A DNA stretch of 64,000 bases from Candidatus Phytoplasma asteris (GCF_038505995.1 NZ_CP128414.1:620001-684000); one strand, 5' to 3'; numbered from the stretch's first letter, positions 39,804-49,924 are shown. Numbers and translations are program-made. The notes: generated by a model not told the origin, from the letters alone.

Positions 39804-42089
39804 TTAAACACTAATCACAGGTCTAAAAGAAGGGTTTAATTTTTTTTCTAAATATTTAGCCAAAGTATTATTACACTGAATTAAAACCAAATAAATTATG
39901 GAAAGAAGGACAAAAGGAGTTATGACATCAGCAGTAATTCCCATATTTCGGTTAGCAATCCAGCCCATTTCAACAAGCCCAATAAAAGCAAAAAAGGTAC
40001 AATCTTTAATATTGGTAATAAATTGAGTCATGACAAAAGGAACTGATTTTTTTAATGCTTGCGGAAAAATAATATTGTAAAAAGTTTGTCTTTGAGTCAT
40101 TCCCAAAGAAAAAGCAGCCTCAATTTGTCCTTTATCAACAAATTTAATATTTTGCATTAAAATCATAGTAAGACTTGCACCAGCATTAAGAGTAATTACA
40201 AATAATGCAGCATGTATTTGATTAATTTGGGGAAATCCATCAGGAAATAAATCAGGCATAAGGCCTTTACTAGGCCACCACAAACTAGTAGAAAACCATA
40301 CTAACATTACTTGAGCTGCAATTGGCACTTCTTTTAATAACCAAATATAAGTATCAACACATTTAGAAATCATTTTATAACATGCTTTTACAAAAGTGTT
40401 ATTAGTTCTTGTATTTGTTACTTTAGTCTTTGTGACTACTAAAAATAAAACTAATAAAAAACCTATTAATAAGCCATCAATACTAATTAATAAGGTATTA
40501 TATAACCCTTTTTATAAGATGGGAAATTATAACACATTTTTTGCCACAAACCTAAATTTTTAATATTTCTCATTTTATAAGTAGCATTATAAACTCTATC
40601 TTCAAATTCTTTTAATTTGTCTCTAATGCTATTAAGTTTTTTTTCTAAACGAATTATTTCGCTTGTTTCTTTTGTATTGTCTTGTTCGTTGCTACTTCTT
40701 GTAGTTGTTTCTAAATTATTAAATTCTTTTTCTTGTGCTTGTTTTTCTTGAGCTTTTTTCTTGTAATTTTGTGTATCTATCTTTAACATTTTGTAATTTG
40801 GTTTGGTCTTTGTCTAAACATTGTTCCAAAGTATCAAATTCTAATTTTATTTCTTCAAATTGATTTTTTAATGAAATGTGTGCGGCTATGGTTTTTTATT
40901 TTTCTGTATCATCTTCAAAAGCAAAGGCACATTTTTTAAAACTCTAAATTTTTGTTCTTCTTGGGTTCTTTGGTTTAAGTTTTGATTGTTTTTTTGAGTT
41001 TTAGAATTATATGCCTTTTTATTTTTTAATTGGTCGTGTTCTTCTTTTATTTCTTTTCTTTTGCCGTCTAAACATTTTTCCAAAATATCAAATTCTAATT
41101 TAATCTCTTTTAATGCATCAAATCTTTCTTGGGCTTCATCAATTTTTTGTAGATTTCCAAGAATAAATTTATCTAAAACTTTAAATAAAGTACTAAATTC
41201 TTTTTCTTCTTCTGGTTTTCTTGTATTTTTGCCTTTTAAATCTTTGTATCTAGTTTCTTGGTCCTTTGTTCTTTTCTCTTTCTTTAATTCATGCAATCTT
41301 GTAAGAATATATTTAAGATCTTCAATAACATCTGTATCTTTTCCATCTTTGTCTTTTACATATTCTAAATTAAATATTTTCCTCAAAGCATCATTAACTT
41401 CTTTTTGTCTTTTGGTATCACCTTTTTTAAAAACAACTCCTACACCATTAGGACCTGATTGCAATTGAGGATCAGTTGAATCAAGAATAAAATACTTTAA
41501 ATCTTTGTCTCCTTCAGTATTATAATGTGCTATTACATCATCAACTACAAAAATATCTGCTTTATTATTTCTAATAAATTCTAAATTAGGTCCAATATCA
41601 TCTGAAGAAGTTTCTTTTTTGATAATATCTCTATTGTTTAATAATTTTTTAATATAACCTTTACCTAAAAAAATCTGTATCAGTAGCACTAGCAGTAACA
41701 GCTATAAAAGTAAATGATTTTTCTTTGCCTTCCTTTTTGGCATTTTCATATAAATTGTCTAAGTGATCAAATAAATCTTTATCTTTGACTCTTGCGTTGT
41801 GTGCAAAAAGATTAGATTCAAAATCTTTATTGTCCCTTCTTACTACAAATCCATTCATAGGAACATTATATGCAATACTAAAATCAACTTTGGCTTTTCT
41901 ATCCTCAGTAATAGCAAGACATGAAGCAGTTATATCGGCTTTACCTGTTTCAATATCGCCTAATAATACTGCAAAAGTATTAATTGTTAATTCTAATTCT
42001 TTACCTTGTTGTTTGGCAATTTCTTTCAATAACAAAACTTCAAATCCAGTTAAACGTTCATCTTCTAAAGTAAGATGGCTATCTGTGCG
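39804..42089 (-). pseudogene. Amino-acid ABC binding-protein/permease fusion, frameshifted and 5'-truncated
   Basis: Reading 5' to 3' on the - strand, a solute-binding domain lacking its signal peptide comes first (TDSHLTLEDERLTGFEVLLL, 42085 down to about 41400). A long Lys/Glu coiled-coil linker follows (about 41350-40550). A GlnP/HisM-type permease ends it, with NAGASLTMILMQNIKFVDKG and the EAA loop EAAFSLGMTQRQTFYNIIFPQA. Frames change at about 41675 (A/T run), in the 40880-40790 region and near 40487; the readable pieces are 41661-42035, 40886-41689, 40487-40789 and 39804-40373. The 5' end stops at the IS end at 42090. It probably once imported glutamine or a similar amino acid. Confidence 0.82.
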
Positions 42090-43380
42090 CTGTTCCGTTT
42101 TTTAAGATAACTTTTTATTTTGAAATTGTGCTTTCAGACTAAAATCAAGTTGATAATTTCCTCTCTTTTTCAACAAAAGAAATATTTTATTGCATGAAAA
42201 AGTGTCTAAACTTTTTTTCATAATTCTTTAGTTTCAAAAGATATTTTTTTTAATATTTATCTTTACACTATCTAGTTAGGTAAAAAAAATGAAAAACTCG
42301 TTAACAAAATGAAAAGAAAATAATCTTTGGTATCAATTTAACATTTTTCTTAAAAAAAGGCGCACTAAAGTAACCTTTTTCAAGGTTATATTATTTGATG
42401 TTAAATCAACTAAAAATTTATCTCAGATTTTGAATATATTGAGATGGAGTTGAATAGTTTAATTTACTTAAAATCCATTGATTATTCCAAAATTGAGGAA
42501 AATGATTAATTAATTTTTTTATTTTATCAGGAGATTTTTGAAATAAAAATGGATTTTGATGTTGTAAGATTGTTTTCATTTGGCCGAAAAAGTTTTCAAT
42601 TACGGCGTTATCACGAGGAGTAGCTTTTCTTGACATGCTAATTAAAAAACCTTTTTTTATTAAAGTTTGTTGAATTTTGAGTGATTGATAAACTTTTCCT
42701 TGATCGGAGTGAATAATACAAGGTTCTTTTAATGAAGGTAATTTTTTGATGGTGTTTAAAACTAAATCTTTATTTTGTTGGTTTGAAACATGTGAAGTGA
42801 TGATTTGGTTATTAAAAGAGTCAATAATACAAGAAAAATAGAGAAAACCTTGATTAGTTTGAAAATAAGTAATATCAGTAAAGAGTTTTTGGAGGGGTTT
42901 GGTAGACATAAAATCTTGATTGATTAAATTAGGAATTATTTGGAGATTATTTTTTAAATTACGATAAGTAAAATTTTTTTTGATTCTTAAACGACAACTA
43001 ATGTCGTTTTTTTTCATGATAGTATAAACTTTTTTCTTGGTAATGAATTCGTTAAAAGTTTTTTGGTATAAATCAGTGATTTTCCGATGACCGTAAAAAT
43101 ATTGATAATGGAGACATAAAGCTTTAATTCTTTTTTGTTGTAACAGGTATTTTTCTTCTTTTTCTTTTAGTTTAGTTTTAACTTTCAACCAATAATAAGT
43201 ACTTCTTTTAATTTGAATTGTTTTTAAAATAGTGGTTAAATTCAGAGTTTGATTAAATTGGTTGACTAAATGAAAAACTATTTTTTTATCAATTTTTTTA
43301 ATCTTTTCAATGATTTTTTGTAATAATTTAATTTTTTGTTTTAATTTTTGCATCTTAATACCAATTATCTTTATAAATTA
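42090..43380 (-). mobile_element. IS3-family (IS150/tra5-like) element, copy 1, incomplete
   Basis: Contains an orfB transposase (42418-43353). The left boundary CTGTTCCGTTTTTT at 42090-42103 is shared with the second copy (58156-58169). So is a conserved ~330-bp segment containing AAAAAGTGTCTAA (42198). CCAATTATCT upstream of the transposase start is also shared (43361, 59441). No orfA and no matching right-hand inverted repeat were found, so the right boundary is approximate. Confidence 0.7.
42418..43353 (-). CDS. IS3-family transposase OrfB
   Basis: DDE integrase-type transposase, 311 residues. An N-terminal helical region (IKRSTYYWLK) and an HTH_21-like part (LCLHYQYFYGHRKITDLYQ) precede the catalytic core. 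The triad is visible: D in FTDITYFQ, D in IIHSDQGKVYQS, and E in RDNAVIENFFGQMK. The frame is intact, so activity in trans is possible, but the absence of orfA argues against autonomous movement. It is close to the copy at 58494. Confidence 0.9.
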   Translation of the reverse strand: MQKLKQKIKLLQKIIEKIKKIDKKIVFHLVNQFNQTLNLTTILKTIQIKRSTYYWLKVKTKLKEKEEKYLLQQKRIKALCLHYQYFYGHRKITDLYQKTFNEFITKKKVYTIMKKNDISCRLRIKKNFTYRNLKNNLQIIPNLINQDFMSTKPLQKLFTDITYFQTNQGFLYFSCIIDSFNNQIITSHVSNQQNKDLVLNTIKKLPSLKEPCIIHSDQGKVYQSLKIQQTLIKKGFLISMSRKATPRDNAVIENFFGQMKTILQHQNPFLFQKSPDKIKKLINHFPQFWNNQWILSKLNYSTPSQYIQNLR

Positions 43381-43584
43381 TTTTGAAATATATCAACTAT
43401 TATACTTTAAAAGATGTTTTATTGGATAAATAAGCGCTTCAGCGCGTTCATCTTTTTATTTCATAGATAATATTCAATACTTGGTAAGGCAATTAATTTA
43501 AAAAATTAAAGTTGATTTAATAAGTTGATTTAATAATTAAAAAAAATTAAAAAAAATAAAATTACCTCAAAAAGAGGTTTTTAT

Positions 43585-43678
43585 GATATCGACAAATAAT
43601 AATGATATGAAAAATGATAATTCGATAATATCAAATATCGAGTATCATTATCATTATCGATATAAAATATCAAATATC
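43585..43678. repeat. Dyad and direct-repeat cluster
   Basis: A 13-bp direct repeat AATATCAAATATC occurs at 43627-43639 and 43666-43678. Flanking GATATCGA (43585) and ATCGATAT (43656) anchor an imperfect inverted repeat of about 20 bp, and several GATA/TATC words fill the middle. It resembles an iteron or regulator-binding array in the PMU remnant. It is preceded by a small CCTC/GAGG terminator-like hairpin (43565-43581). Confidence 0.6.
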
Positions 43679-43738
43679 ACTCTTTAAATGAGTTAATATT
43701 TGTATAGGTTATTTTAAAAGTCAAACTGTTATAAAACT

Positions 43739-43787
43739 GTTAGTGAAGTGTTATAAAGTTGTTAGTGAAGTGTTATAAAGTTGTTAG
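43739..43787. repeat. 22-bp tandem repeat, 2.2 copies
   Basis: Unit starting GTTAGTGAAGTGTTATAAAG occurs at 43739-43760 and 43761-43782, with a 5-bp partial third copy and a degenerate half-copy just upstream (43723-43738). It directly abuts the stop codon of the 43784-44410 gene. Confidence 0.85.
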
Positions 43788-44410
43788 TTTTCTTTTTTAA
43801 TTAGATATTTATACATAGGATGTAATTTTTTCACCCGATAACCTTGTTTATCTTTTGTCAAAAAAGATTGAATGTATTTTAAATCTTCTTCTCGATAATA
43901 GATGATATTTAACCCTTTTTTATAGTTAGTTTTCATAGGATTATGGTATTTATCTCGCTTTTGAGGGTCTAATTGATATAATTGTAAAGTTTCTAATTGA
44001 TTGACATCAATTTTCCCAATCAATTCTTTAAGCTTATTTTTAGTTTCATTTTGATAATTGATTTGAAATAGAGGATAGAGGTTTTTAAGGGGGTTATTTT
44101 GGCTTTTAAGAGGGGTTAAATCTGAAAGTAATAGTTTGCTATTACTAGAAGAGAAATTATCATTAATTAAGGTTAATTTCGTTTGTTTCATTTCTTCTAA
44201 GATTTGAGGGTCAACGAAGAGAGTTTGGTTTTTCGGGCGGTAATTGGCTTCTTGGTAGGTATTTTTCTTTTTAGAATGAGCGATAATAGTGAGATTGACC
44301 AAATCTTCTTTTAATATTTGTAAAAAGTTTTTAATTTGAGTTAAATCGTTAGGAGTGGTTTTCGTGTGCCAACCTCCAATTCTAATTTCTTGACTAATGT
44401 CGTTTTTCAT
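43784..44410 (-). CDS. Hypothetical protein of a PMU-type region
   Basis: Not recognised. 208 residues, hydrophilic, with no signal peptide or membrane helix. Features are EIRIGGWHTKTTPNDLTQIKNF near the N-terminus and a basic end (GYRVKKLHPMYKYLIKKEN). AAAGGAG lies just upstream of the ATG. It sits between an IS3 copy and a primase fragment, so it is probably a mobile-unit gene; a cytoplasmic nucleic-acid-related role is only a guess. Confidence 0.6.
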   Translation of the reverse strand: MKNDISQEIRIGGWHTKTTPNDLTQIKNFLQILKEDLVNLTIIAHSKKKNTYQEANYRPKNQTLFVDPQILEEMKQTKLTLINDNFSSSNSKLLLSDLTPLKSQNNPLKNLYPLFQINYQNETKNKLKELIGKIDVNQLETLQLYQLDPQKRDKYHNPMKTNYKKGLNIIYYREEDLKYIQSFLTKDKQGYRVKKLHPMYKYLIKKEN

Positions 44411-44550
44411 CTTTTTTCTCCTTTTAAGATTGTTCGTTAGATAAAAAATAAAAACCCTAAATAGTTAAATTTATGGTATATTTACTTTTATGAGAGTGTA
44501 TTAATGTTTTATATGTGTAGATGTTATATATTTTGGTGTAAAAAAATAAT

Positions 44551-44923
44551 TTAATTAATTGCTTCTACTTTGTCTTCGCCAAAGAAATGAACCGCTAAAT
44601 CAACGATGATTTTCTTTTGGGCCTCTTTATAACTGATGTATGGATCTAAAAAACATTTTTAGTAAGCTTCTTTTCCGTATTGACGTTAAATCATCGACAT
44701 CTTTACAAGTTTGATCATAAGGGGGTAAAATGCGTCTAATTTCGTATAAAATTTTTGCTTCTTTAAGTTGTTCACCTAAGGCTTCACTGCGTTTTCCCCC
44801 TGTTTCGTCGTTATCTAAGGCGATAATGACTTTGATATTTTCTTTTTTGAGAATTTCTAATTGAGATTGGGACAGTAATTGGGCGACACAAATGAGACTG
44901 CCCTGTTCCAAAAGTTTAGACAC
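44551..44923 (-). pseudogene. PMU-type DNA primase, C-terminal fragment with frameshift
   Basis: A TOPRIM-like segment is readable: KVIIALDNDETGGKRSEALGEQL, the part carrying the DxD metal site, then YEIRRILPPYDQTCKDVDDL. The frame breaks at a T run near 44655 and then continues as DPYISYKEAQKKIIVDLAVHFF to a TAA at 44551. The 5' end is cut at the palindrome at 44903-44934; the GTG that opens the frame lies within that palindrome. This is a remnant of the mobile-unit primase gene, distinct from the core dnaG at 25151. Confidence 0.75.
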
Positions 44924-44934
44924 TTTTGGAACAG
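44903..44934. repeat. Palindromic IS-end scar
   Basis: Perfect 13-bp arms CTGTTCCAAAAGT (44903-44915) and ACTTTTGGAACAG (44922-44934) around TTAGAC. CTGTTCC is the boundary motif of both IS3 copies. On the - strand the middle reads AAAAGTGTCTAAACTTTT, identical to a sequence inside IS copy 1 (42199-42216). Two truncated genes meet exactly here. Confidence 0.8.
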
Positions 44935-45203
44935 TTCACTGAAACCGAATCATCCTCATCAGATTGCACACAAACAGGACCCATTCCTACAAAAATACCT
45001 CCTTTAAGAGCATTAGGATTGGAATGTTTCTTAGCAAAAACTTTAATATGCAACCACAATAACAAAAAAATACAAACAGCTACCAAAAAATAATTAAAAT
45101 ACCAAAATACCTTATTTTTAATTAAATATTGCTTTACTTTCGACAAAAAAGATTTTACCTTATTAAAAAAATTAATACAAATATCACTAATATCGCTAAT
45201 CAT
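44916..45203 (-). CDS. Small membrane protein of a PMU-type region, 3' end cut by the IS scar
   Basis: 95 residues. A hydrophobic helix (about 33-54: FWYFNYFLVAVCIFLLLWL) follows a Lys-rich N-terminus. The last residues, VNCSKSV, are encoded by the palindrome, so the natural C-terminus is missing. AAAGGAG lies upstream of the ATG. Similar small membrane proteins lie beside ssb/dnaG genes in phytoplasma mobile units; function unknown. Confidence 0.55.
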   Translation of the reverse strand: MISDISDICINFFNKVKSFLSKVKQYLIKNKVFWYFNYFLVAVCIFLLLWLHIKVFAKKHSNPNALKGGIFVGMGPVCVQSDEDDSVSVNCSKSV

Positions 45204-46212
45204 AAGTCAAGTTAATTATCTCCTTTTATACGGTTTTATATGTTTTTTTATGTTTTGAAAATATCTTTATATTTTTAAATATACAATCATTTTAAATAAC
45301 TATTAATAATTTTCTTTTTGCTATATTGCTATGTTGGTTTTCTTTTTTTCTTGTGTTTTTGGGTTGGTATTTATTTATAGATAAAAAAAATAGCATAACA
45401 ACGACAACAAATAAATGGTTTTGTTAAATAGTTTTTAAAATAAAACTAAAATAGACAAAATGAAAAATTGGAAAAATAAACAAAAAAGTAAGTTAGGAAA
45501 AAATATAAAAAATAATTAAAAATCTAATAAATTAAAAATAAAACAGTTGTAAATATAAAAAAGATTGTGAAATGAAATAATAAATGAATAAATATTTAGA
45601 TTTCCCAAAATAAGTAAAAAAATGCAAATAATGAAAATCAACATTAAAATAAAAAAATTAAATAAAATAAATTGATATTATAAATAAATGTTATAAAAAT
45701 AGCCAATTGATAAATGGCTTTTGGGCTTTATTAAAATAGTATCATAATTATAAATAATTACTTACTAAACAAATGAATTTATATAATTATCTAATAATTA
45801 ATTTATAAGACCGTATAATCGATAATTAATCATTGATAAAAAGATTTTGAATTTAATGTTTTTACGCAATTTATTGCTCCCTAAAGCTTTTTAATATCAT
45901 ATAAGCGATTGTTGGGGGTTTTGTTGTCATAATTATGATAAATGTATCAAAAAAGATAAATATTTTTGAAATTGTTTTTAAAATAAATGATTATTGTTAT
46001 TTCTACAAATCATCAAAGTATTTATTACTAGATACTATACAATGATTTTTGTCTTTTTGCAAATATTAATTAATTAATTATGCAGTTTTAAGGGATATAA
46101 AAAAATAAAAAATATAAAGTAAACAAAATAAAAAAACCCATCAATTAAGACGGGTTTATTAGGGTATTAAATTGTAAAAAATTATATAAAAGATTTGTTT
46201 TTTGTAATGTAA
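45204..46212. other. 1-kb extremely AT-rich intergenic region
   Basis: No gene recognised. It contains the ftsH terminator near its right end (46134-46160). Confidence 0.45.
46134..46160. terminator. Terminator downstream of ftsH
   Basis: AAACCC and GGGTTT around an 11-nt loop, A-rich on the left; on the - strand it is followed by a T run. Confidence 0.65.
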
Positions 46213-48009
46213 TTATTGATTATTATCACTAGGGGAAGTTGGTTGTGGAGTTGGAGTTTCTTCAGGTCTTTGAGTAAATTTTTTATCTTCTAATTTTATT
46301 TTGTATTCTTTTTTCTTATTTGATTGTGTTTCTTGAACTTCATCAATTGAAATTGTTGTTGTATAAAAATATTTACTTTCTTCAGCAACAAAAGCATCTT
46401 TTCCTAAATTTTGTGTAGCAAGTTTTTCACTTAAATGTTTCCATTGTAAATTAGGAGTTTTGTTATCTTTATCATTTGGATCTTCTTTATATTTTTCAAT
46501 AATTTCTTTAGCTGCATTATAACTAGCTTGAATAATTGCATTAATTTCTTTAGCTTGAGTATCATTATCCAAACTAAAATCCATACTTTCCGAACCTAAT
46601 GACATTCCAAACTCTTTTACCATTTTAGTAGCAATAGTACGCACCTTTTTCAAATCATCAAAACAACCAACACTAACACTAGTTTCAAATACTTCTTCAG
46701 CTGCATGTCCTGCCAAAGCAGTAATCATTTGTTTTAATAAATCTTGTTTAGTTAAAAGTTGATCGGCTTGTTCGCCTTCATTACTAGCAGAAAAAAAGAT
46801 AGTATATCCTCCTGCTTGTCCTCTTGGTTTAGCAGTTACACGATGCACATCAAACCCTAGAGCATGAGCTACTATGGCATGTCCTAATTCATGATTAATA
46901 ACTCTTTTTTTATCTGCTTTAGAGATACTTTGTTTTAATTCAGGACCCATTAAAATTAAATCCATAGCATCATAGATATGCAAAGGTGTAATTTTGTTTG
47001 GGGAATTAGTATCTTTGGATGCTATCTTTTTAGCTTCTTTCACTAAAGAATTAATATCTGCAGGAGTAAATTTAGATCCGTGCAAAGTTTTTGCCACTTG
47101 TTTTAATTCATCATCTGAAGGATAATTTGTTTTTTCAATGTTTTCGCGTTTCATAAAAGCTATAAGTAAGGCTTGGGTTGTTTTTAAATCTGGAGTGCCT
47201 AAATAAATGTGCTTCCCTAAACGCCCTTCTCTAATTAAGGCATCATCTAAAAAATCTTTACGATTAGTTGCTCCAATAACAATAGCTTGCGGAGTTTTTT
47301 CATCTGAATCTACTCCATCAAGTTGAGTTAACAAAGCATTAAGAGTACCTGAATGTTCTTGAGCGCTTTTTTCTTTGCTTCTTTCAGCTCCAATAGCATC
47401 AATTTCATCAATAAAGATAAAATAATAACTCTGTCCACGTTGTTTGGCAGTTTCTTGAGCTACTTTAAACAATCCTCTTACACGAGCTGCTCCAACTCCT
47501 ATATATTTTTCGACAAAATCAGAGCCAGTAGTAACAAAAAAAGGAGCTTTACCTTTAACAGAACCCACTAAACATTTAGCTAAATAAGTTTTTCCTGTTC
47601 CTGGAGGACCGTACAATAAAACTCCTCTTGGTAAATCTTTACGAGGCAAAGGGTTCATTTCATTTGCATCATCATTTACTGCTGAAATATATTCTCTTAA
47701 CTCGTCTTTGACTTCATCATATCCAGAAAAGCTATCAATATTAAGATTGCCTTTGGGTCTGTATTCTTTTTCTTGTGCCCACATAGTATCTTCTTGGGTG
47801 TCTTTTCCCATAGTCTTAGAAAAATTTTCAGATCCTTTAATTAAAACAAACAGAAAGAAAATCACCATAATATTTACAATAATAGTACTTACATTAGTAG
47901 CAATTGCAAAATAATTTTTAGGTTTTTTGGGCGGAATTGGATAATTTGGCGGATTTTGCGGTTGATTATCTGGTTCAGGATATTCAAATCTTTGCGGTTC
48001 CCATTTCAT
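46213..48009 (-). CDS. ftsH: FtsH/HflB membrane AAA+ zinc protease
   Basis: ATP-dependent metalloprotease that degrades membrane and regulatory proteins. A Pro-rich N-terminus precedes one transmembrane helix (about 35-58). Walker A GPPGTGKT is at 134-141, Walker B FIFIDEIDAIG at about 198-207, and the SRH has ATNRKDFLDDALIREGRLG. The zinc site is HELGH at 373-377, and the third ligand region is VSVGCFDDLKKV. Most FtsH proteins have two helices flanking an outer domain; this one has only a single helix, so the AAA and protease parts hang from a simple anchor. The tail is Pro/Thr/Gln-rich. PMU-associated ftsH paralogs are common in phytoplasmas. Confidence 0.92.
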   Translation of the reverse strand: MKWEPQRFEYPEPDNQPQNPPNYPIPPKKPKNYFAIATNVSTIIVNIMVIFFLFVLIKGSENFSKTMGKDTQEDTMWAQEKEYRPKGNLNIDSFSGYDEVKDELREYISAVNDDANEMNPLPRKDLPRGVLLYGPPGTGKTYLAKCLVGSVKGKAPFFVTTGSDFVEKYIGVGAARVRGLFKVAQETAKQRGQSYYFIFIDEIDAIGAERSKEKSAQEHSGTLNALLTQLDGVDSDEKTPQAIVIGATNRKDFLDDALIREGRLGKHIYLGTPDLKTTQALLIAFMKRENIEKTNYPSDDELKQVAKTLHGSKFTPADINSLVKEAKKIASKDTNSPNKITPLHIYDAMDLILMGPELKQSISKADKKRVINHELGHAIVAHALGFDVHRVTAKPRGQAGGYTIFFSASNEGEQADQLLTKQDLLKQMITALAGHAAEEVFETSVSVGCFDDLKKVRTIATKMVKEFGMSLGSESMDFSLDNDTQAKEINAIIQASYNAAKEIIEKYKEDPNDKDNKTPNLQWKHLSEKLATQNLGKDAFVAEESKYFYTTTISIDEVQETQSNKKKEYKIKLEDKKFTQRPEETPTPQPTSPSDNNQ

Positions 48010-48670
48010 AATATACCTTCCTTTATATTTTTATATATTAATTAGTTAGTTTAATTGGGTTTATTTTTTTAGTGCATTTTTTTAGTGCATTTTTTTAGTA
48101 AATTAATTTGAAATGATAAAAAAATTCCAACATAAAATTTTAATGAAAATAAACAAATTGACAAATACCAAAAAATAAACATAATAAGAATCTTTATAAT
48201 CATTTATCCAACAATTTTTAATTATTTGAATCAATATTTGCAAAAAATCATTTTACTATAATTTTCTTAACACATTTATTTTAACAAAATTTATAGATAT
48301 TATAACAATATCAGCAAAAAAAGCACTTTTTATGATTGCAATTTATTAATTTTATGATAAGCTAAAATTAGCAATAAATAAATTTGAAATATTAAGAGAT
48401 TTTGGTCCTTTTTGATTGTTTATTGTTGTAATTTTAATTACTCCTTTTTTATTTTGTTATAAATTGATTATTTTGCTTTATAATTATTTTATTGACTAAC
48501 TTATTACATTTAGTTTATCGACTATTTTTTTATATTTGATAATTGCTAATTAAACAACAATTTACAACTTAAACTTATAAATTATAAACTTAATTACAAA
48601 TTACAATTGCAATTGCGATTATAATTATAATTATTAACTTTATTTCTCCAAAAAAGATAGGTATCAAACC
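48010..48670. other. Divergent intergenic region between ftsH and the pot operon
   Basis: Contains the 13-bp tandem repeat (48064-48100) near ftsH. The rest is a long AT tract with repeated ATTATAAATT/TTACAATT words before potA. Promoters for both directions must lie here but none stands out. Confidence 0.45.
48064..48100. repeat. 13-bp tandem repeat upstream of ftsH
   Basis: TTTTTTTAGTGCA twice, then TTTTTTTAGT. It lies 55-90 bp upstream of the ftsH start, where a promoter or operator would be expected. Confidence 0.85.
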
Positions 48671-49924
48671 ATGAAAACATTAATTATTTTAAAAGATTTA
48701 ACCAAAGTATTTGACAATCAATTAATTTTAAGAGGCATAAATTTAGAAATTAAACAAAATGAATTTGTCACTTTATTAGGTCCTTCAGGTTGTGGAAAAA
48801 CTACTATTTTACGTATTTTAGGCGGTTTTGAAAACCCTAGTAGCGGAGAGGTTTTATTTCAAGAAAAAAGCATTTTAAATGTAGCTGCTCACAAAAGACC
48901 AATTAATACTGTTTTTCAAAAATACGCTTTATTCCCTCATTTAAATGTCTTTGAAAATGTAGCTTTTGGCTTACGTTTAAAAGATTTTAACTCCAAGATT
49001 AAAGCTAATTTATCTCTTAATAAAACTCATTATCAAACTAACAAAGCCAATTTATCAAAAACTTTTCATCAAGAATTAACCAAAGATTTAACGCAAGAAA
49101 AAACTACCCAAATTACACATAACTTTAACAATCAAATTGAAACTTTAACCAAAGATTTTGAAACAAAACAAACTGCTCTTAAATGCAAAAAAATAAACAA
49201 GAAAGAGCAAGAAGAACAAATCCAAAAAGAAGTATTAAAATACCTTAAAATTATGGGTTTACAAGGACTTGAAAAAAGAACCATTGAACAATTATCAGGC
49301 GGACAACAACAACGAGTAGCAATCGCAAGAGCTTTAATTAACAAACCCCAAGTTTTATTACTTGATGAGCCTTTATCTAATCTAGATTTAAAATTAAAAC
49401 AAGAAATGCAATACGAACTTAAAGAAATCCAAAAAAACTCAGGAATTACTTTTTTATTTGTCACTCACGACCAAGAAGAAGCATTTACTATGAGCGATAA
49501 AGTAGTTGTCATGAATCATGGCGAAATTCAACAAATAGGAAGTCCTGAAGATATTTACAACGAACCTGCTAATCGTTTTGTAGCTCAATTTGTAGGAGAA
49601 TCCAACTTAATTAAAGGAGTGATGAAAGATGATTTTTTAGTTCATTTTGACAATCAAACTTTTAATTGTGTAGATAAGGGTTTTCGCAAAGAAGAAAATG
49701 TAGATATTGTTATTCGTCCCGAAGACATTGATATTGTCTCCCAAGGAAAAGGCTTAATTACGGGTATAGTACAATCAATTATTTTTAAAGGCGTTCACTG
49801 GGAAATTGATGTTAAAACTGCCCAAAGAACCTACACTATTCATACTACTGACCATGTTGAATTAAACAAACAAGTAGATATTACTTTTAATCCTGAAGAT
49901 ATTCATGTAATGGAGATTTGGTAA
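48671..49924 (+). CDS. potA: Spermidine/putrescine-type ABC transporter ATPase
   Basis: Energises polyamine uptake. Walker A GPSGCGKT (37-44), Q-loop VFQKYALFPHLNVFENVAFG, signature LSGGQQQRVAIARAL (208-222) and Walker B VLLLDEPLSNLDL are intact. The C-terminal TOBE domain has IVIRPEDIDIV. Between the Q-loop and the signature, about 75 extra residues (roughly 107-180) form a Lys/Gln/Asn/Thr-rich, probably helical insert that usual PotA lacks. 417 residues. Its TAA overlaps the potB ATG by one base. Confidence 0.93.
   Translation: MKTLIILKDLTKVFDNQLILRGINLEIKQNEFVTLLGPSGCGKTTILRILGGFENPSSGEVLFQEKSILNVAAHKRPINTVFQKYALFPHLNVFENVAFGLRLKDFNSKIKANLSLNKTHYQTNKANLSKTFHQELTKDLTQEKTTQITHNFNNQIETLTKDFETKQTALKCKKINKKEQEEQIQKEVLKYLKIMGLQGLEKRTIEQLSGGQQQRVAIARALINKPQVLLLDEPLSNLDLKLKQEMQYELKEIQKNSGITFLFVTHDQEEAFTMSDKVVVMNHGEIQQIGSPEDIYNEPANRFVAQFVGESNLIKGVMKDDFLVHFDNQTFNCVDKGFRKEENVDIVIRPEDIDIVSQGKGLITGIVQSIIFKGVHWEIDVKTAQRTYTIHTTDHVELNKQVDITFNPEDIHVMEIW

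Noticed and set aside
43739-43787. 22-bp tandem repeat as CRISPR
   Set aside because: Units are directly adjacent with no spacers and no cas genes are present.
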